DNA of 64,000 nt from Paenibacillus endophyticus (GCF_014192395.1 NZ_JACHXW010000032.1:1-64000); one strand, 5' to 3'; positions 33,984 through 41,707 are shown, numbered from the stretch's first letter. Translations and numbers: made by a program. Notes: generated by a model from the letters alone, not told the origin.

Positions 33984-34015
33984 AGTATAAACCGTGACAT
34001 TAGTGTCAGGGTCAA
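33984..34015 (-). promoter_or_regulatory. MerR-type promoter and operator of merR-trx
   Basis: Minus strand: TTGACC (34015-34010), 20 nt, TATACT (33989-33984). The spacer carries the inverted repeat TGACA-N4-TGTCA (33995-34008). A 19-20 bp spacer with a central palindrome is the MerR-family activation layout. Confidence 0.85.
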
Positions 34016-34059
34016 CTGTTTTCGGTCGATCGTCAAATGAAAATAGATCTTTTTAACAT

Positions 34060-34088
34060 TTGCTTATTTATGTAAAAAGTGATATCAT
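34060..34088 (+). promoter_or_regulatory. candidate sigma-A promoter of the SPFH gene
   Basis: TTGCTT, 17 nt, TATCAT; a small inverted repeat GATAT/ATATC covers the -10. Confidence 0.5.
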
Positions 34089-34132
34089 TTTTATATCAAA
34101 ATAATATAGTTTTCGCAAAGGGGCGGGGTTAA

Positions 34133-35005
34133 ATGAATGAAAAGAAGGCTTGGTATGTTAGTGGATATTTAGCTTTGTTATTGTCGGTCGTGGCAATAGC
34201 GGGCGGTGTATATTTAATCATTTATGAAGCTTCCAAGGAAAGTGTATCGCCGTTATTCATTGTTGTCGGCATCATTCTTCTTCTTCTTGCTTCTATCTGC
34301 TTATCGTCGCTGATGATCGTACAGCCGAATGAGGCGAAGGTTGTGACATTCTTCGGTACGTATATGGGCTCGGTGCTGGAAAGCGGCTTGTGGATGGTGC
34401 TTCCGCTTACGAGCAAAACAAATATTTCGTTGAAGGTACGCAATTTCAATAGCCAGACGCTTAAAGTGAATGACGCGGAAGGGAATCCTGTCGAGATTGG
34501 CGCGGTTGTTGTGTTTAAGGTGATGGATACGGCTAGGGCGAGCTATGACGTGGACAATTATGAGCGGTTTGTCGAAATTCAAAGCGAAACGGCCGTTCGG
34601 CATATTGCAGCGCAATATCCGTATGATGTGTTCTCCGAAGATGCGGCTGTGTCGCTGAGAGGGAATGCGGATGAGGTGGCGGCGGAGCTTAACCGTGAAT
34701 TGCAAATCCGCTTGTCGGTAGCTGGGGTGAAGGTGCTGGAAACTCGTCTCACGCATCTGGCATATGCACAGGAGATTGCAAGTGCGATGCTTCAGAGGCA
34801 GCAGGCTATTGCAATCGTATCGGCGCGTTCGAAGATCGTTGAGGGTGCTGTAGGTATGGTGGATATGGCCCTTCGCCAGCTTGAGGAGAACGGCATTAAG
34901 CTTGATGATGAGCGCAGAGCCGCGATGGTGAACAATCTGATGGTGGCGATCGTGTCCGATCGTGCCGCGACTCCGGTTATTAATACTGGAACGTTGTACG
35001 GCTAG
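34133..35005 (+). CDS. SPFH/band-7 domain membrane protein
   Basis: A 290-residue protein with two membrane segments (about residues 7-28 and 41-65) and an SPFH domain (VQPNEAKVVTFFGTYMGSV to about residue 240) with a coiled-coil-prone C-terminal part. SPFH proteins scaffold membrane microdomains or control proteases; the role here is unknown. ATG at 34133 after AAAGGGGCGGGG. A 57-residue DNA-binding protein gene follows 11 nt later. Confidence 0.88.
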   Translation: MNEKKAWYVSGYLALLLSVVAIAGGVYLIIYEASKESVSPLFIVVGIILLLLASICLSSLMIVQPNEAKVVTFFGTYMGSVLESGLWMVLPLTSKTNISLKVRNFNSQTLKVNDAEGNPVEIGAVVVFKVMDTARASYDVDNYERFVEIQSETAVRHIAAQYPYDVFSEDAAVSLRGNADEVAAELNRELQIRLSVAGVKVLETRLTHLAYAQEIASAMLQRQQAIAIVSARSKIVEGAVGMVDMALRQLEENGIKLDDERRAAMVNNLMVAIVSDRAATPVINTGTLYG

Positions 35006-35016
35006 AGGCCAATCCT

Positions 35017-35190
35017 ATGGCAAAAGAAAAGAAAGCATTTCCGCTTCGATTGGATCCGGATCTTCACCGTGCGCTTGAGCAGTGGGCAGCAGATGAATTC
35101 CGGAGCGTCAATGGGCACATTGAATTTTTGCTAAGAGAAGCGCTGGGCAAAGCGGGCAGGCTGAAGCGGCCGGTCAAAGAGGATGAATGA
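35017..35190 (+). CDS. Arc-type ribbon-helix-helix protein
   Basis: A 57-residue protein: a short basic strand (KKAFPLRLD), then two helices (PDLHRALEQWAADEFRS and VNGHIEFLLREALGKA), the layout of Arc/MetJ ribbon-helix-helix DNA-binding domains, with a basic tail. It starts 11 nt after the SPFH stop and shares its terminator, so both are one operon. It may be a DNA-binding autoregulator or a partner of the SPFH protein; no toxin-like gene is next to it. Confidence 0.78.
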   Translation: MAKEKKAFPLRLDPDLHRALEQWAADEFRSVNGHIEFLLREALGKAGRLKRPVKEDE

Positions 35191-35213
35191 ATCGGGTTTG
35201 CAAGAAGTTAAAG

Positions 35214-35249
35214 AGCGGCTATCGGGAATGTTCCGATAGCCGCTTTTTG
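35214..35249 (+). terminator. terminator of the SPFH-RHH operon
   Basis: agcggctatcgg / ccgatagccgct perfect stem and five T. Confidence 0.92.
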
Positions 35250-35277
35250 AACGAAAATAGGGTTTATTTTAACCTTG

Positions 35278-35294
35278 TGTAATAAAACCTTACA
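35278..35294 (+). promoter_or_regulatory. GlnR/TnrA box upstream of the guanidine operon promoter
   Basis: TGTAATAAAACCTTACA: both half sites perfect (TGTNA-N7-TNACA). Its centre lies near -51 from the inferred start, the usual place for TnrA activation. Confidence 0.65.
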
Positions 35295-35300
35295 TGTGAA

Positions 35301-35330
35301 TTGACAATTCCGTATGTTTCGCTCTATACT
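35301..35330 (+). promoter_or_regulatory. sigma-A promoter of the guanidine riboswitch operon
   Basis: TTGACA, 18 nt, TATACT. Confidence 0.75.
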
Positions 35331-35339
35331 ACGAATTAA

Positions 35340-35356
35340 CGTTAGGTTTTATCACA
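35340..35356 (+). promoter_or_regulatory. second GlnR/TnrA-like box, just downstream of the start
   Basis: CGTTA-N7-TCACA, 9 of 10 defined bases. Placed a few bases after the inferred start, it could act as a repressor (GlnR) roadblock. Confidence 0.4.
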
Positions 35357-35369
35357 ATTGAATAAAGGC

Positions 35370-35545
35370 TTTCACGGGTAAATTTGTGTGAGAGCGACAA
35401 GTTGTCTAGGGTTCCGTTTAAGCCATTTGCATTGCTCCGCCAGGAGTGAAGTGGATTAAGTTCTGGTCCGAGAGACGGCGTACAGCGATGGAAGCCCGAT
35501 AGGCTTCAGACTGTATAACACGGAAGGATAAAAGCCTGGGAGACT
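35370..35545 (+). ncRNA. guanidine-I riboswitch (ykkC-yxkD class)
   Basis: Signature blocks in order: CTAGGGTTCCG (35406-35416), CTGGTCCGAGAGAC (35463-35476), ACACGGAAGGATAAAAGCC (35518 on) and TGGGAGA. The last block is the left arm of a terminator hairpin, so guanidine binding to the aptamer would prevent termination and switch genes on. Related ykkC subtypes for ppGpp or PRPP differ in the 3' part; the downstream NitT/TauT-type ABC cassette fits guanidine. Confidence 0.88.
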
Positions 35546-35560
35546 ACTCCCGGGCTTTTC
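35531..35560 (+). terminator. riboswitch expression-platform terminator
   Basis: aaagcctgggag / ctcccgggctttt stem with T tail, overlapping the 3' aptamer strand. Confidence 0.88.
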
Positions 35561-35594
35561 ATTATTTTCAAATCATGATAGAGGGAGTGATCCT

Positions 35595-36368
35595 ATGCTG
35601 GCTGCGCCATCGAAGAGCGGAACGATTGAAATTAAAGGATTGCAGAAGGTATACGAGTCGAAAAAAAGCCGGTTTGAAGCGCTGCGAGATATTGATCTTA
35701 CGATTGGCGAGAATGAGTTCCTAACTATAGTTGGGCCGTCCGGCTGCGGGAAATCAACGCTGCTCCGCATGGTTGCCGGCCTTGATGAGCCAAGCGGCGG
35801 GTCACTTCAGGTAGACGGCGAGGAAATTATCGGACCAGGCGCCGACCGCGGCATGGTATTTCAAGGCTACACGCTGTTCCCTTGGCTGACCGTACGCGAG
35901 AATATCGAATACGGGCTGAAGCTAAAAGGGGTATCCATTCTGGAACGGCGTAAAATTTCGAATTATTTCCTGAAGGTGATTCGGCTGGAATCCTTCGACA
36001 AGTCCTATCCCAAGCAATTGTCGGGCGGCATGAAGCAGCGGGTAGCGATCGCGCGCGCGTTAGCTAATCGGCCTAGGGTGCTGCTGATGGATGAACCATT
36101 TGGCGCGCTCGATGCGCAGACCAAGCTGGAGATGCAGGAGATGCTGCTTGAGGTGTGGGAGAAGGAGAAGACGACGGTACTGTTCATTACGCATGATATT
36201 GACGAAGCTATATTCTTATCGCAGCGAATCGTAGTGATGGGCGCGGGCCCTGGACGTATTTTGAAAGAATTCCGTGTTGAACTGCCGGAAGGCCGCACGC
36301 CGGAAGTGCGCGAGCATCCCGATTTTCTTGCTTTGAAGCGAGAGCTGGGACAATTGTTGAAGCATTAA
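35595..36368 (+). CDS. ABC transporter ATP-binding protein, NitT/TauT family, under guanidine riboswitch
   Basis: A 257-residue ATPase with Walker A GPSGCGKST, signature LSGGMKQRVAIARAL, Walker B VLLMDEPFGALD and H-loop FITHDIDEAIFL, like TauB/SsuB/NrtD. With the guanidine-I riboswitch it would energise guanidine (or related) uptake. But the permease gene behind it is cut short and no binding protein is present, so it is an orphan unless a partner is encoded elsewhere. ATG at 35595 after AGAGGGAG. Confidence 0.9.
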   Translation: MLAAPSKSGTIEIKGLQKVYESKKSRFEALRDIDLTIGENEFLTIVGPSGCGKSTLLRMVAGLDEPSGGSLQVDGEEIIGPGADRGMVFQGYTLFPWLTVRENIEYGLKLKGVSILERRKISNYFLKVIRLESFDKSYPKQLSGGMKQRVAIARALANRPRVLLMDEPFGALDAQTKLEMQEMLLEVWEKEKTTVLFITHDIDEAIFLSQRIVVMGAGPGRILKEFRVELPEGRTPEVREHPDFLALKRELGQLLKH

Positions 36369-36420
36369 GCTCATCCTCTTCATTCCCATATTCAACGATT
36401 CATCATAGGAGGCGTGAAAA

Positions 36421-36614
36421 TGGCAAAAACGACTGAAACAGCAAAAGACCGACGTATTCGAGAGGATCAAGTGGAGTTATCATCTTCTTCGCCCCAAGCA
36501 CGGCCGCGCCTTCTAAAGGTGCTGGGCATTATCGTTATCGCCATGTTCTTCAGGCATCCTGCAGCTCTCTCCGGAGCGGCAGGATGTTTTTTGTTTAACG
36601 GGGCGAAGCGCTGA
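36421..36614 (+). pseudogene. ABC transporter permease remnant (N-terminal stub)
   Basis: The first 42 or so codons read as a typical start of an SsuC/TauC-type permease (MAKTTETAKDRRI, then PRPRLL-like basic stretch and first membrane segment KVLGIIVIAMFF). The frame then runs into a terminator hairpin (from 36555) and ends after 64 codons without any further membrane segment. A deletion that removed the rest of the permease, and probably the binding-protein gene, is the simplest reading. Confidence 0.75.
36555..36593 (+). terminator. terminator at the deletion junction
   Basis: catcctgc / gcaggatg outer stem with inner ctctcc/ggag and six T. It now lies inside the permease remnant and probably was the terminator of the complete operon. 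Confidence 0.85.
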
Positions 36615-36674
36615 TTCTGATTCAGCCCTACCGAAAAATGACTTCTGCATGCAAGCAAAAGGGAGAAATGGGGA

Positions 36675-36764
36675 ATGCTGAAAAAGGATAATAAGGAAGC
36701 GGAGGCACGCAGGCCGATGAGTAGGTTGGCCGCCTTTTCGAAAAGAGATGGAACGTTTGGCTAG
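36675..36764 (+). CDS. possible 29-residue peptide
   Basis: ATG 36675 with GGGAG 9 nt upstream, 29 codons, very charged (MLKKDNKEAEARRPMSRLAAF). It precedes the sigma-G promoter of spoVT. No family is recognised; it may be chance or a remnant. The remaining bases between 36594 and 36910 hold only the spoVT promoter. Confidence 0.22.
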   Translation: MLKKDNKEAEARRPMSRLAAFSKRDGTFG

Positions 36765-36777
36765 AACTGTAATCCGT

Positions 36778-36807
36778 GCATAAGAATTTGGGAGCGGATG
36801 AATACTA
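36778..36807 (+). promoter_or_regulatory. candidate sigma-G promoter of spoVT
   Basis: GCATA (36778-36782), 18 nt, AATACTA (36801-36807): a perfect -35 and 6 of 7 at the -10 (CATXMTA). Confidence 0.68.
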
Positions 36808-36910
36808 TGGTCAGATTCAAAATCTTTTGAAGGATGTTTCTTCTTCGTTATAAAAAAGCAGCATGTGTCCAGTCGATTCAAAATCCTCTAGGAAAGCGGG
36901 GCAACAAGAA

Positions 36911-37453
36911 ATGAAAGCAACTGGAATTGTACGTCGCATCGATGATCTCGGGCGTGTGGTGATTCCGAAGGAGATCCGCCGTACACTGCGTATTCGCGAG
37001 GGTGACCCTCTGGAAATATTTGTAGACCGTGATGGCGAAGTTATTCTGAAAAAATATTCTCCTATCGGCGAGCTAGGCGATTTCGCAAAGGAATACGCAG
37101 AATCGTTATTCGAGGGCACCAACCACATTACATTGATCACGGACCGGGATACCATAATCGCTGTTGCAGGAGCTTCAAAGAAAGAGCTGCTGGATAAGCA
37201 GGTAGGCGCTGTGCTAGAGAGCTGCATGGAGAACCGCAAGACGCTGGCTGAACCGAATGGCGGAGCCTTTGAGATTGTGAAGGATACGCAGGAAACGTAC
37301 ACCTCTTTCGTGATTGCGCCAATCATCGCGGGTGGCGACCCGATAGGGACGGTCGTGCTGCTCAGCAAGGATGAGTCGGTCAAGATGGCGAATATGGAAA
37401 CGAAAATGGCAGAGACGGCTGCTGGCTTTTTGGCTAAGCAAATGGAACAGTAG
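36911..37453 (+). CDS. spoVT: stage V sporulation regulator SpoVT
   Basis: A 180-residue forespore regulator that tunes sigma-G genes. Residues 1-50 are an AbrB/SpoVT DNA-binding domain (ATGIVRRIDDLGRVVIPKE, then IRRTLRI and LKKYSP), residues 55-178 a GAF domain. ATG at 36911; an upstream in-frame start at 36863 adds unconserved residues. It resumes the B. subtilis gene order after the nitrogen island. Confidence 0.95.
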   Translation: MKATGIVRRIDDLGRVVIPKEIRRTLRIREGDPLEIFVDRDGEVILKKYSPIGELGDFAKEYAESLFEGTNHITLITDRDTIIAVAGASKKELLDKQVGAVLESCMENRKTLAEPNGGAFEIVKDTQETYTSFVIAPIIAGGDPIGTVVLLSKDESVKMANMETKMAETAAGFLAKQMEQ

Positions 37454-37507
37454 GTTATCTTGTTAGCTGCTAAAAGGGAAGTAAACCGCAAAAAAACGGA
37501 AAATGAC

Positions 37508-37550
37508 AGCTTCTTTAATCGAAAGAGATTTCGATTGGGGAAGCTTTTTC
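37508..37550 (+). terminator. terminator of spoVT
   Basis: agcttc..aatcgaaa / tttcgatt..gaagct stem followed by five T. Confidence 0.82.
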
Positions 37551-37575
37551 AACGTTTGCCATTGTGAGGTATAAT
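37547..37575 (+). promoter_or_regulatory. candidate sigma-A promoter of the flippase gene
   Basis: TTTCAA, 17 nt, TATAAT, right behind the spoVT terminator. Confidence 0.45.
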
Positions 37576-37615
37576 AGTTACCAATATCAATGGCAGAACA
37601 GCAGGAGTGTGGGGA

Positions 37616-39481
37616 ATGAAACGCAGGCTGGGGAAATCAGGACGAACGACGGGATCGTCCGGGCCTGCAAGCAGGCAAAATGCCGATGGAGAAAAGCAGG
37701 CGGCTATGGCAGATGAACGCATAACCGCTGCCACGCTCGAGGAGTCCGCGGCAGGGAAGGATACGGGCGGACTGTCGGGATCATTTGCCGAAGGGCGCGT
37801 GGAAACGACTCGCGGATCGAAGGGACTTTTGGCCAGCGGCGTCGTGCTGATGGCAGGCGCGGCGCTGCTATCCAAGCTGATAGGCGTTTTTCAGAAAATT
37901 CCGCTGCAAAATTTGGCTGGAGACCGGGTATTCGGCATTTATAACGCAGTTTACCCGTTCTACCAGCTGGCGGCTGTTCTTGCGACGGCAGGCCTGCCTA
38001 CGGCTGTATCGCTGCTGATCGCGGAACGGCTTCGCAAAGGCAACGATCCGGAGGGGGTTAGGCGGACGCTTTACGCAGCGCTTCTGCTGCTTGGCGTCAC
38101 GGGAATTGTCGCATTCGGCTTGATGTGGTCGGGAGCGGAGACGACTGCCGGCTGGATAGGCGATTCGGACACGGCGGGGGCTATTCGCTCCGTCTCCTTC
38201 GCCCTGCTGCTGTCCCCATTTGTCGCCGCGCTTAGAGGTTATGCGCAGGGGCTGGGCAGAATGGGCTTGTCGGCAGCCTCGCAGGTTGTGGAGCAAATGA
38301 TCCGCGTAGGCACTATGCTGCTTGTGCTGGCACTCAGCTGGTCGGCCGGCTGGGAGGAGTCGACAATTGCGGCCGGTGTAATGAGCGGCTCGGCGTTCGG
38401 GGCATGCGCGGCGCTTGTCGTGCTTGGACTCCAATCATGGCGCGCCCGCAGACGGGAAAAGCTGTCGCCGCAGGCTGGCTTGCTGCGAGCGGAAATGAAG
38501 AAGCTTGCCATGATTGCGCTGCCAGTCGCTCTCGGAGCGGCAGTCGTACCTGTTCTCGGTGTCGTCGACGCCTTTATGGTTCCCCGCTTGCTGCAGGAAG
38601 GGGGGGCCACAGAGGCGGAGTCTATGTCGTTGTTTGGCATATACAGCCGGGCACAGCCGCTTGTGCAGCTCGTTGTGATGGTTGCGGGAGCGGCTGCGGC
38701 CGCGCTTGTTCCAGGGCTTGTGCTCGCTAGAATGCGCGGGGCTTACAGCCAGCTGCGGGTTCAGCTGTCGTTCGCAGAGCGCGCATCGTGGGCTATTGGG
38801 GCTGCTGCGGCTCTCGGGCTCGTCATGCTGGCCGAGCCGCTGAATAGGATGCTGTACCAGGATTCCGCAGGTACGTTTTCGTTCGCGCTCGTCGGCTGCA
38901 CGGCATTAGCCGGCAGTGTCAACGCGATTACGGCGCCTGTCCTTCAAGGGCTGGGCGCGGTGCGCGTTCCCGCCGTGCTGCTGCTCGTTGCGGCGCTGCT
39001 CAAAGGCGTGTTCAATGCCGTGCTTGTTCCCCTCTACGGCATTGAGGGAGCGGCTTCCGCCGGCATAGCGGCTCTAACGGCAGCCGCGCTGCTTGGCACG
39101 CTGGCGGTCCGCTTTAAGGCAGCCGAAGCGGGCGCTTCGCTCGCCGGCAGCTGGGGCGCGCGGCGCGGCGCCGGAGAAGGGCGGAGGCCGCTGCTCGGCA
39201 GCGCGGCCGCAGGCACGGCCCTTGCGCTCGCGGTCATGGCCGCGGCGCTTGCTGTCGCCGAGCGAGCGCTTGGCGCCGCGCTTGGCGGGCTGCCGCCCAG
39301 GGCGGCAGCAGCTGCGCTTGCGCTGACGTGCGTAGCCGTCGGCGCTTGCGCCTTTGGCGCCGCGGCTCTGCGCGGCGGCGCTGTAAGCGCGCGCGAATTG
39401 CGCGCGTTGCCGGGCGGCGGCGTGCTTGCCGCGCGGCTGCAGCGCTGGCGGCTTATGCCGCGGGCGCGGGAAGAGGAGTGA
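37616..39481 (+). CDS. yabM: SpoVB/MurJ-like polysaccharide flippase (YabM)
   Basis: A 621-residue MOP-superfamily exporter with about 14 membrane segments from residue 65 on and an extra hydrophilic N-terminus of about 60 residues. Such proteins flip lipid-linked wall or spore-cortex precursors. ATG at 37616, 8 nt after CAGGAG. The last 400 bp are extremely GC-rich and code mainly Ala, Gly, Leu and Arg, unlike the rest of the window. Confidence 0.88.
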   Translation: MKRRLGKSGRTTGSSGPASRQNADGEKQAAMADERITAATLEESAAGKDTGGLSGSFAEGRVETTRGSKGLLASGVVLMAGAALLSKLIGVFQKIPLQNLAGDRVFGIYNAVYPFYQLAAVLATAGLPTAVSLLIAERLRKGNDPEGVRRTLYAALLLLGVTGIVAFGLMWSGAETTAGWIGDSDTAGAIRSVSFALLLSPFVAALRGYAQGLGRMGLSAASQVVEQMIRVGTMLLVLALSWSAGWEESTIAAGVMSGSAFGACAALVVLGLQSWRARRREKLSPQAGLLRAEMKKLAMIALPVALGAAVVPVLGVVDAFMVPRLLQEGGATEAESMSLFGIYSRAQPLVQLVVMVAGAAAAALVPGLVLARMRGAYSQLRVQLSFAERASWAIGAAAALGLVMLAEPLNRMLYQDSAGTFSFALVGCTALAGSVNAITAPVLQGLGAVRVPAVLLLVAALLKGVFNAVLVPLYGIEGAASAGIAALTAAALLGTLAVRFKAAEAGASLAGSWGARRGAGEGRRPLLGSAAAGTALALAVMAAALAVAERALGAALGGLPPRAAAAALALTCVAVGACAFGAAALRGGAVSARELRALPGGGVLAARLQRWRLMPRAREEE

Positions 39482-39767
39482 CGACGCGGCAAGCGGTCGC
39501 GAGTGCGGTTTATTTGCGATAATGAACGCAAGTATTATTAATTTTTCATAATGATATTGAAGTTTTCGCTATTATGGTCCATTATTACTTTTTGGAGAAA
39601 AATAAGGCCTAGCTCTCGGAAAATTGCCGCCAGCTTGGCATGCATGGGGCATGGCTCTACATAAGCATGCAGCATTTTTAAGGATTGCGGCCGGCTTTCC
39701 CGCAACAAGTAGCCCTAACGCGATTGTAACTATAAAACAAATCAATCCAAAAGGAGGCTGTCGAAGG
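39482..39767 (+). other. intergenic region, no gene seen
   Basis: The region holds a small hairpin (ttgcg/cgcaa near 39514-39532) and AT-rich stretches, then the AAAGGAGG ribosome site of mazG. I see no convincing promoter, RNA gene or terminator. Confidence 0.5.
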
Positions 39768-41258
39768 ATGGCAAATGCACAGCTAACGGTTGTTGGACTT
39801 GGCTCAGGCGACCCGGATCAATTGACGCTGGGCGTATGGCGCAGATTGCTTGCCGCGGAGCGTGTTTTCGTACGCACGGAGCAGCATCCCGCCATGTCTT
39901 TGCTCCAAGAGAACGATATTGCGTATACGTCGTTCGACTCGCTTTACGAGCAGCATGATTCTTTTCCGGACGTGTACAAGGCTATTGCAGAGACGCTGAT
40001 CACGGAAGCCAAACGCAGCGCAGAAGGCATAATTTACGGCGTGCCGGGCCATCCGATGGTTGCCGAGCGCACGGTTCAGCTGCTCCGCGAGCAATGCCCT
40101 GCAGCCGGCATCGAGCTGCGGATTATCGGCGGCGAGAGCTTCCTGGACCAAGCTTTCGTCAGCTTGGGCATGGATCCTATCGAAGGCTTCGCGCTGCTCG
40201 ATGCGGCTGAGCTTCAGCCATCGCTTCTCCAGCCGCAGCTTCACACGCTGATCGGCCAGGTGTATGATACGTACACGGCATCGGATGTAAAGCTGGCACT
40301 GATGGAGCGATATCCAGATGATTACGAAGTCGTCGTTGGACATGCTTTGGGCGTGCCTGCCGAGCAGCGAATCCTTCGCGTGCCGCTATATGAGCTTGAC
40401 CGCACGCCAGGCTACGGCAATCTGTCGCTGATCTGGGTGCCGCGCTCAGAGGATGCATCGCTTCGCAACCGTTCTTTTGATAGGCTGCATGAGATCGTAT
40501 CCATTCTGCGCAGTCCGGAAGGCTGTCCGTGGGATATGGAGCAAACGCATCAATCCATTCGCAAAAATTTCATCGAAGAGCTGTACGAAGCGCTTGAAGC
40601 CATCGATAATGATGATCCGGACGGCATGCAGGAGGAATTCGGCGATGTTATTCTCCAAGTGATGCTTCACAGCCAGATGGAAGAAGAGACGGGCGCATTT
40701 TCTGTCTATGATGTGATACAATCACTAAACGAGAAGCTTATTTTCCGCCATCCGCATGTTTTTGGAGAGCAAGGGGCCAGTAATGCGCAGGAAGCGCTGG
40801 CGAACTGGGAACAAATGAAGGCCGAGGAGAAACGCCTGAAGGGAACCGATGCGGGCCGCAAGTCGGTACTCGATGGCATCCCGCCGGACTTGCCTTCCTT
40901 GATGAAAGCCTATAAGCTTCAGAAGAAAGCAGCCAAGGTAGGCTTCGATTGGGATGAGATTGGTCCAGTTCTCGCGAAGATTGAAGAGGAGCTTGCCGAG
41001 CTTCGCGAAGCGATAACGTCGCAAACAGAAGAGGAGCAAGCCTCGGAGCTTGGCGACTTGCTGTTCGCGGTGGTCAACGCCTCGCGCTTCATTCATGCCG
41101 ATCCCGAAGAGGCGCTTGCGCGTACGAACAAAAAATTCCGCAGCAGATTTGCGTATATTGAGGAGCAGCTTCGTATAAGCGGCAAGCAATTTGACCAGAC
41201 TGATTTAACAGAAATGGATCGCTTATGGGAAGAGGCAAAGCGCCAATCATCGTTTTGA
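39768..41258 (+). CDS. yabN: tetrapyrrole methylase / MazG fusion protein (YabN)
   Basis: A 496-residue fusion: residues 1-225 are a SAM-dependent tetrapyrrole-methylase-fold domain (TVVGLGSGDPDQLTLG), residues 235-490 two MazG NTP pyrophosphohydrolase units (CPWDMEQTHQSIRKNFIEE, EEFGDVILQVMLH and GDLLFAVVNASRF). It probably removes aberrant nucleotides; the methylase substrate is unknown. ATG at 39768 after AAAGGAGG; in-frame upstream codons are not conserved. Confidence 0.92.
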   Translation: MANAQLTVVGLGSGDPDQLTLGVWRRLLAAERVFVRTEQHPAMSLLQENDIAYTSFDSLYEQHDSFPDVYKAIAETLITEAKRSAEGIIYGVPGHPMVAERTVQLLREQCPAAGIELRIIGGESFLDQAFVSLGMDPIEGFALLDAAELQPSLLQPQLHTLIGQVYDTYTASDVKLALMERYPDDYEVVVGHALGVPAEQRILRVPLYELDRTPGYGNLSLIWVPRSEDASLRNRSFDRLHEIVSILRSPEGCPWDMEQTHQSIRKNFIEELYEALEAIDNDDPDGMQEEFGDVILQVMLHSQMEEETGAFSVYDVIQSLNEKLIFRHPHVFGEQGASNAQEALANWEQMKAEEKRLKGTDAGRKSVLDGIPPDLPSLMKAYKLQKKAAKVGFDWDEIGPVLAKIEEELAELREAITSQTEEEQASELGDLLFAVVNASRFIHADPEEALARTNKKFRSRFAYIEEQLRISGKQFDQTDLTEMDRLWEEAKRQSSF

Positions 41259-41431
41259 TTTCTCATGAATCGCCTTTTTTCGGCACCATTCGCAAAAAAA
41301 TTTCAAGCAGCGGCAGGATTTATTTGCAGGTAGGCAGAATAAGTATTCTTCGTGAGAGTAAAAATTGGAAGCAACGGCGGCGCCACAAGCGTCGACCACA
41401 AATAATGGTAAACAATTAGGAGGATTTTATA

Positions 41432-41704
41432 ATGAACAAAACAGACTTGATCAACAACATTGCAGAAAAAAGCGGTTTGACTAAACGTGACGTTGAAGCG
41501 GTACTTAACGGCTTCTTGGGCGAAGTAACCGATGCACTTGCAGGCGGAGACAAAGTACAATTGATCGGCTTCGGTACTTTCGAAACTCGCAAACGTGCTG
41601 GACGCACTGGCCGCAACCCGCAAACAGGCGCTCCAATCGAAATTTCGGAAGCAAAAGTTCCTGCATTCAAAGCAGGCAACAAGTTGAAAGAAGCTATCCA
41701 ATAA
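41432..41704 (+). CDS. hup: HU-type DNA-binding protein
   Basis: A 90-residue histone-like protein with MNKTDLINNIAEKSGLTKRD and the arm FETRKRAGRTGRNPQTG. It bends and compacts DNA as a dimer. The AGGAGG site and codon choice suggest high expression. In B. subtilis hbs lies elsewhere; here HU separates yabN from rqcP, which follows 3 nt later. Confidence 0.95.
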   Translation: MNKTDLINNIAEKSGLTKRDVEAVLNGFLGEVTDALAGGDKVQLIGFGTFETRKRAGRTGRNPQTGAPIEISEAKVPAFKAGNKLKEAIQ

Positions 41705-41707
41705 TCT

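Noticed and set aside
34133..35190. SPFH-RHH pair as a toxin-antitoxin system
   Set aside because: The RHH protein could be an antitoxin-like fold, but the SPFH protein is no toxin and no other small gene is adjacent.
39034..39531. 165-codon minus-strand frame rich in Arg, Ala, Pro and Ser
   Set aside because: Arises from the GC-rich 3' end of the flippase gene, where stop codons are rare on all frames.
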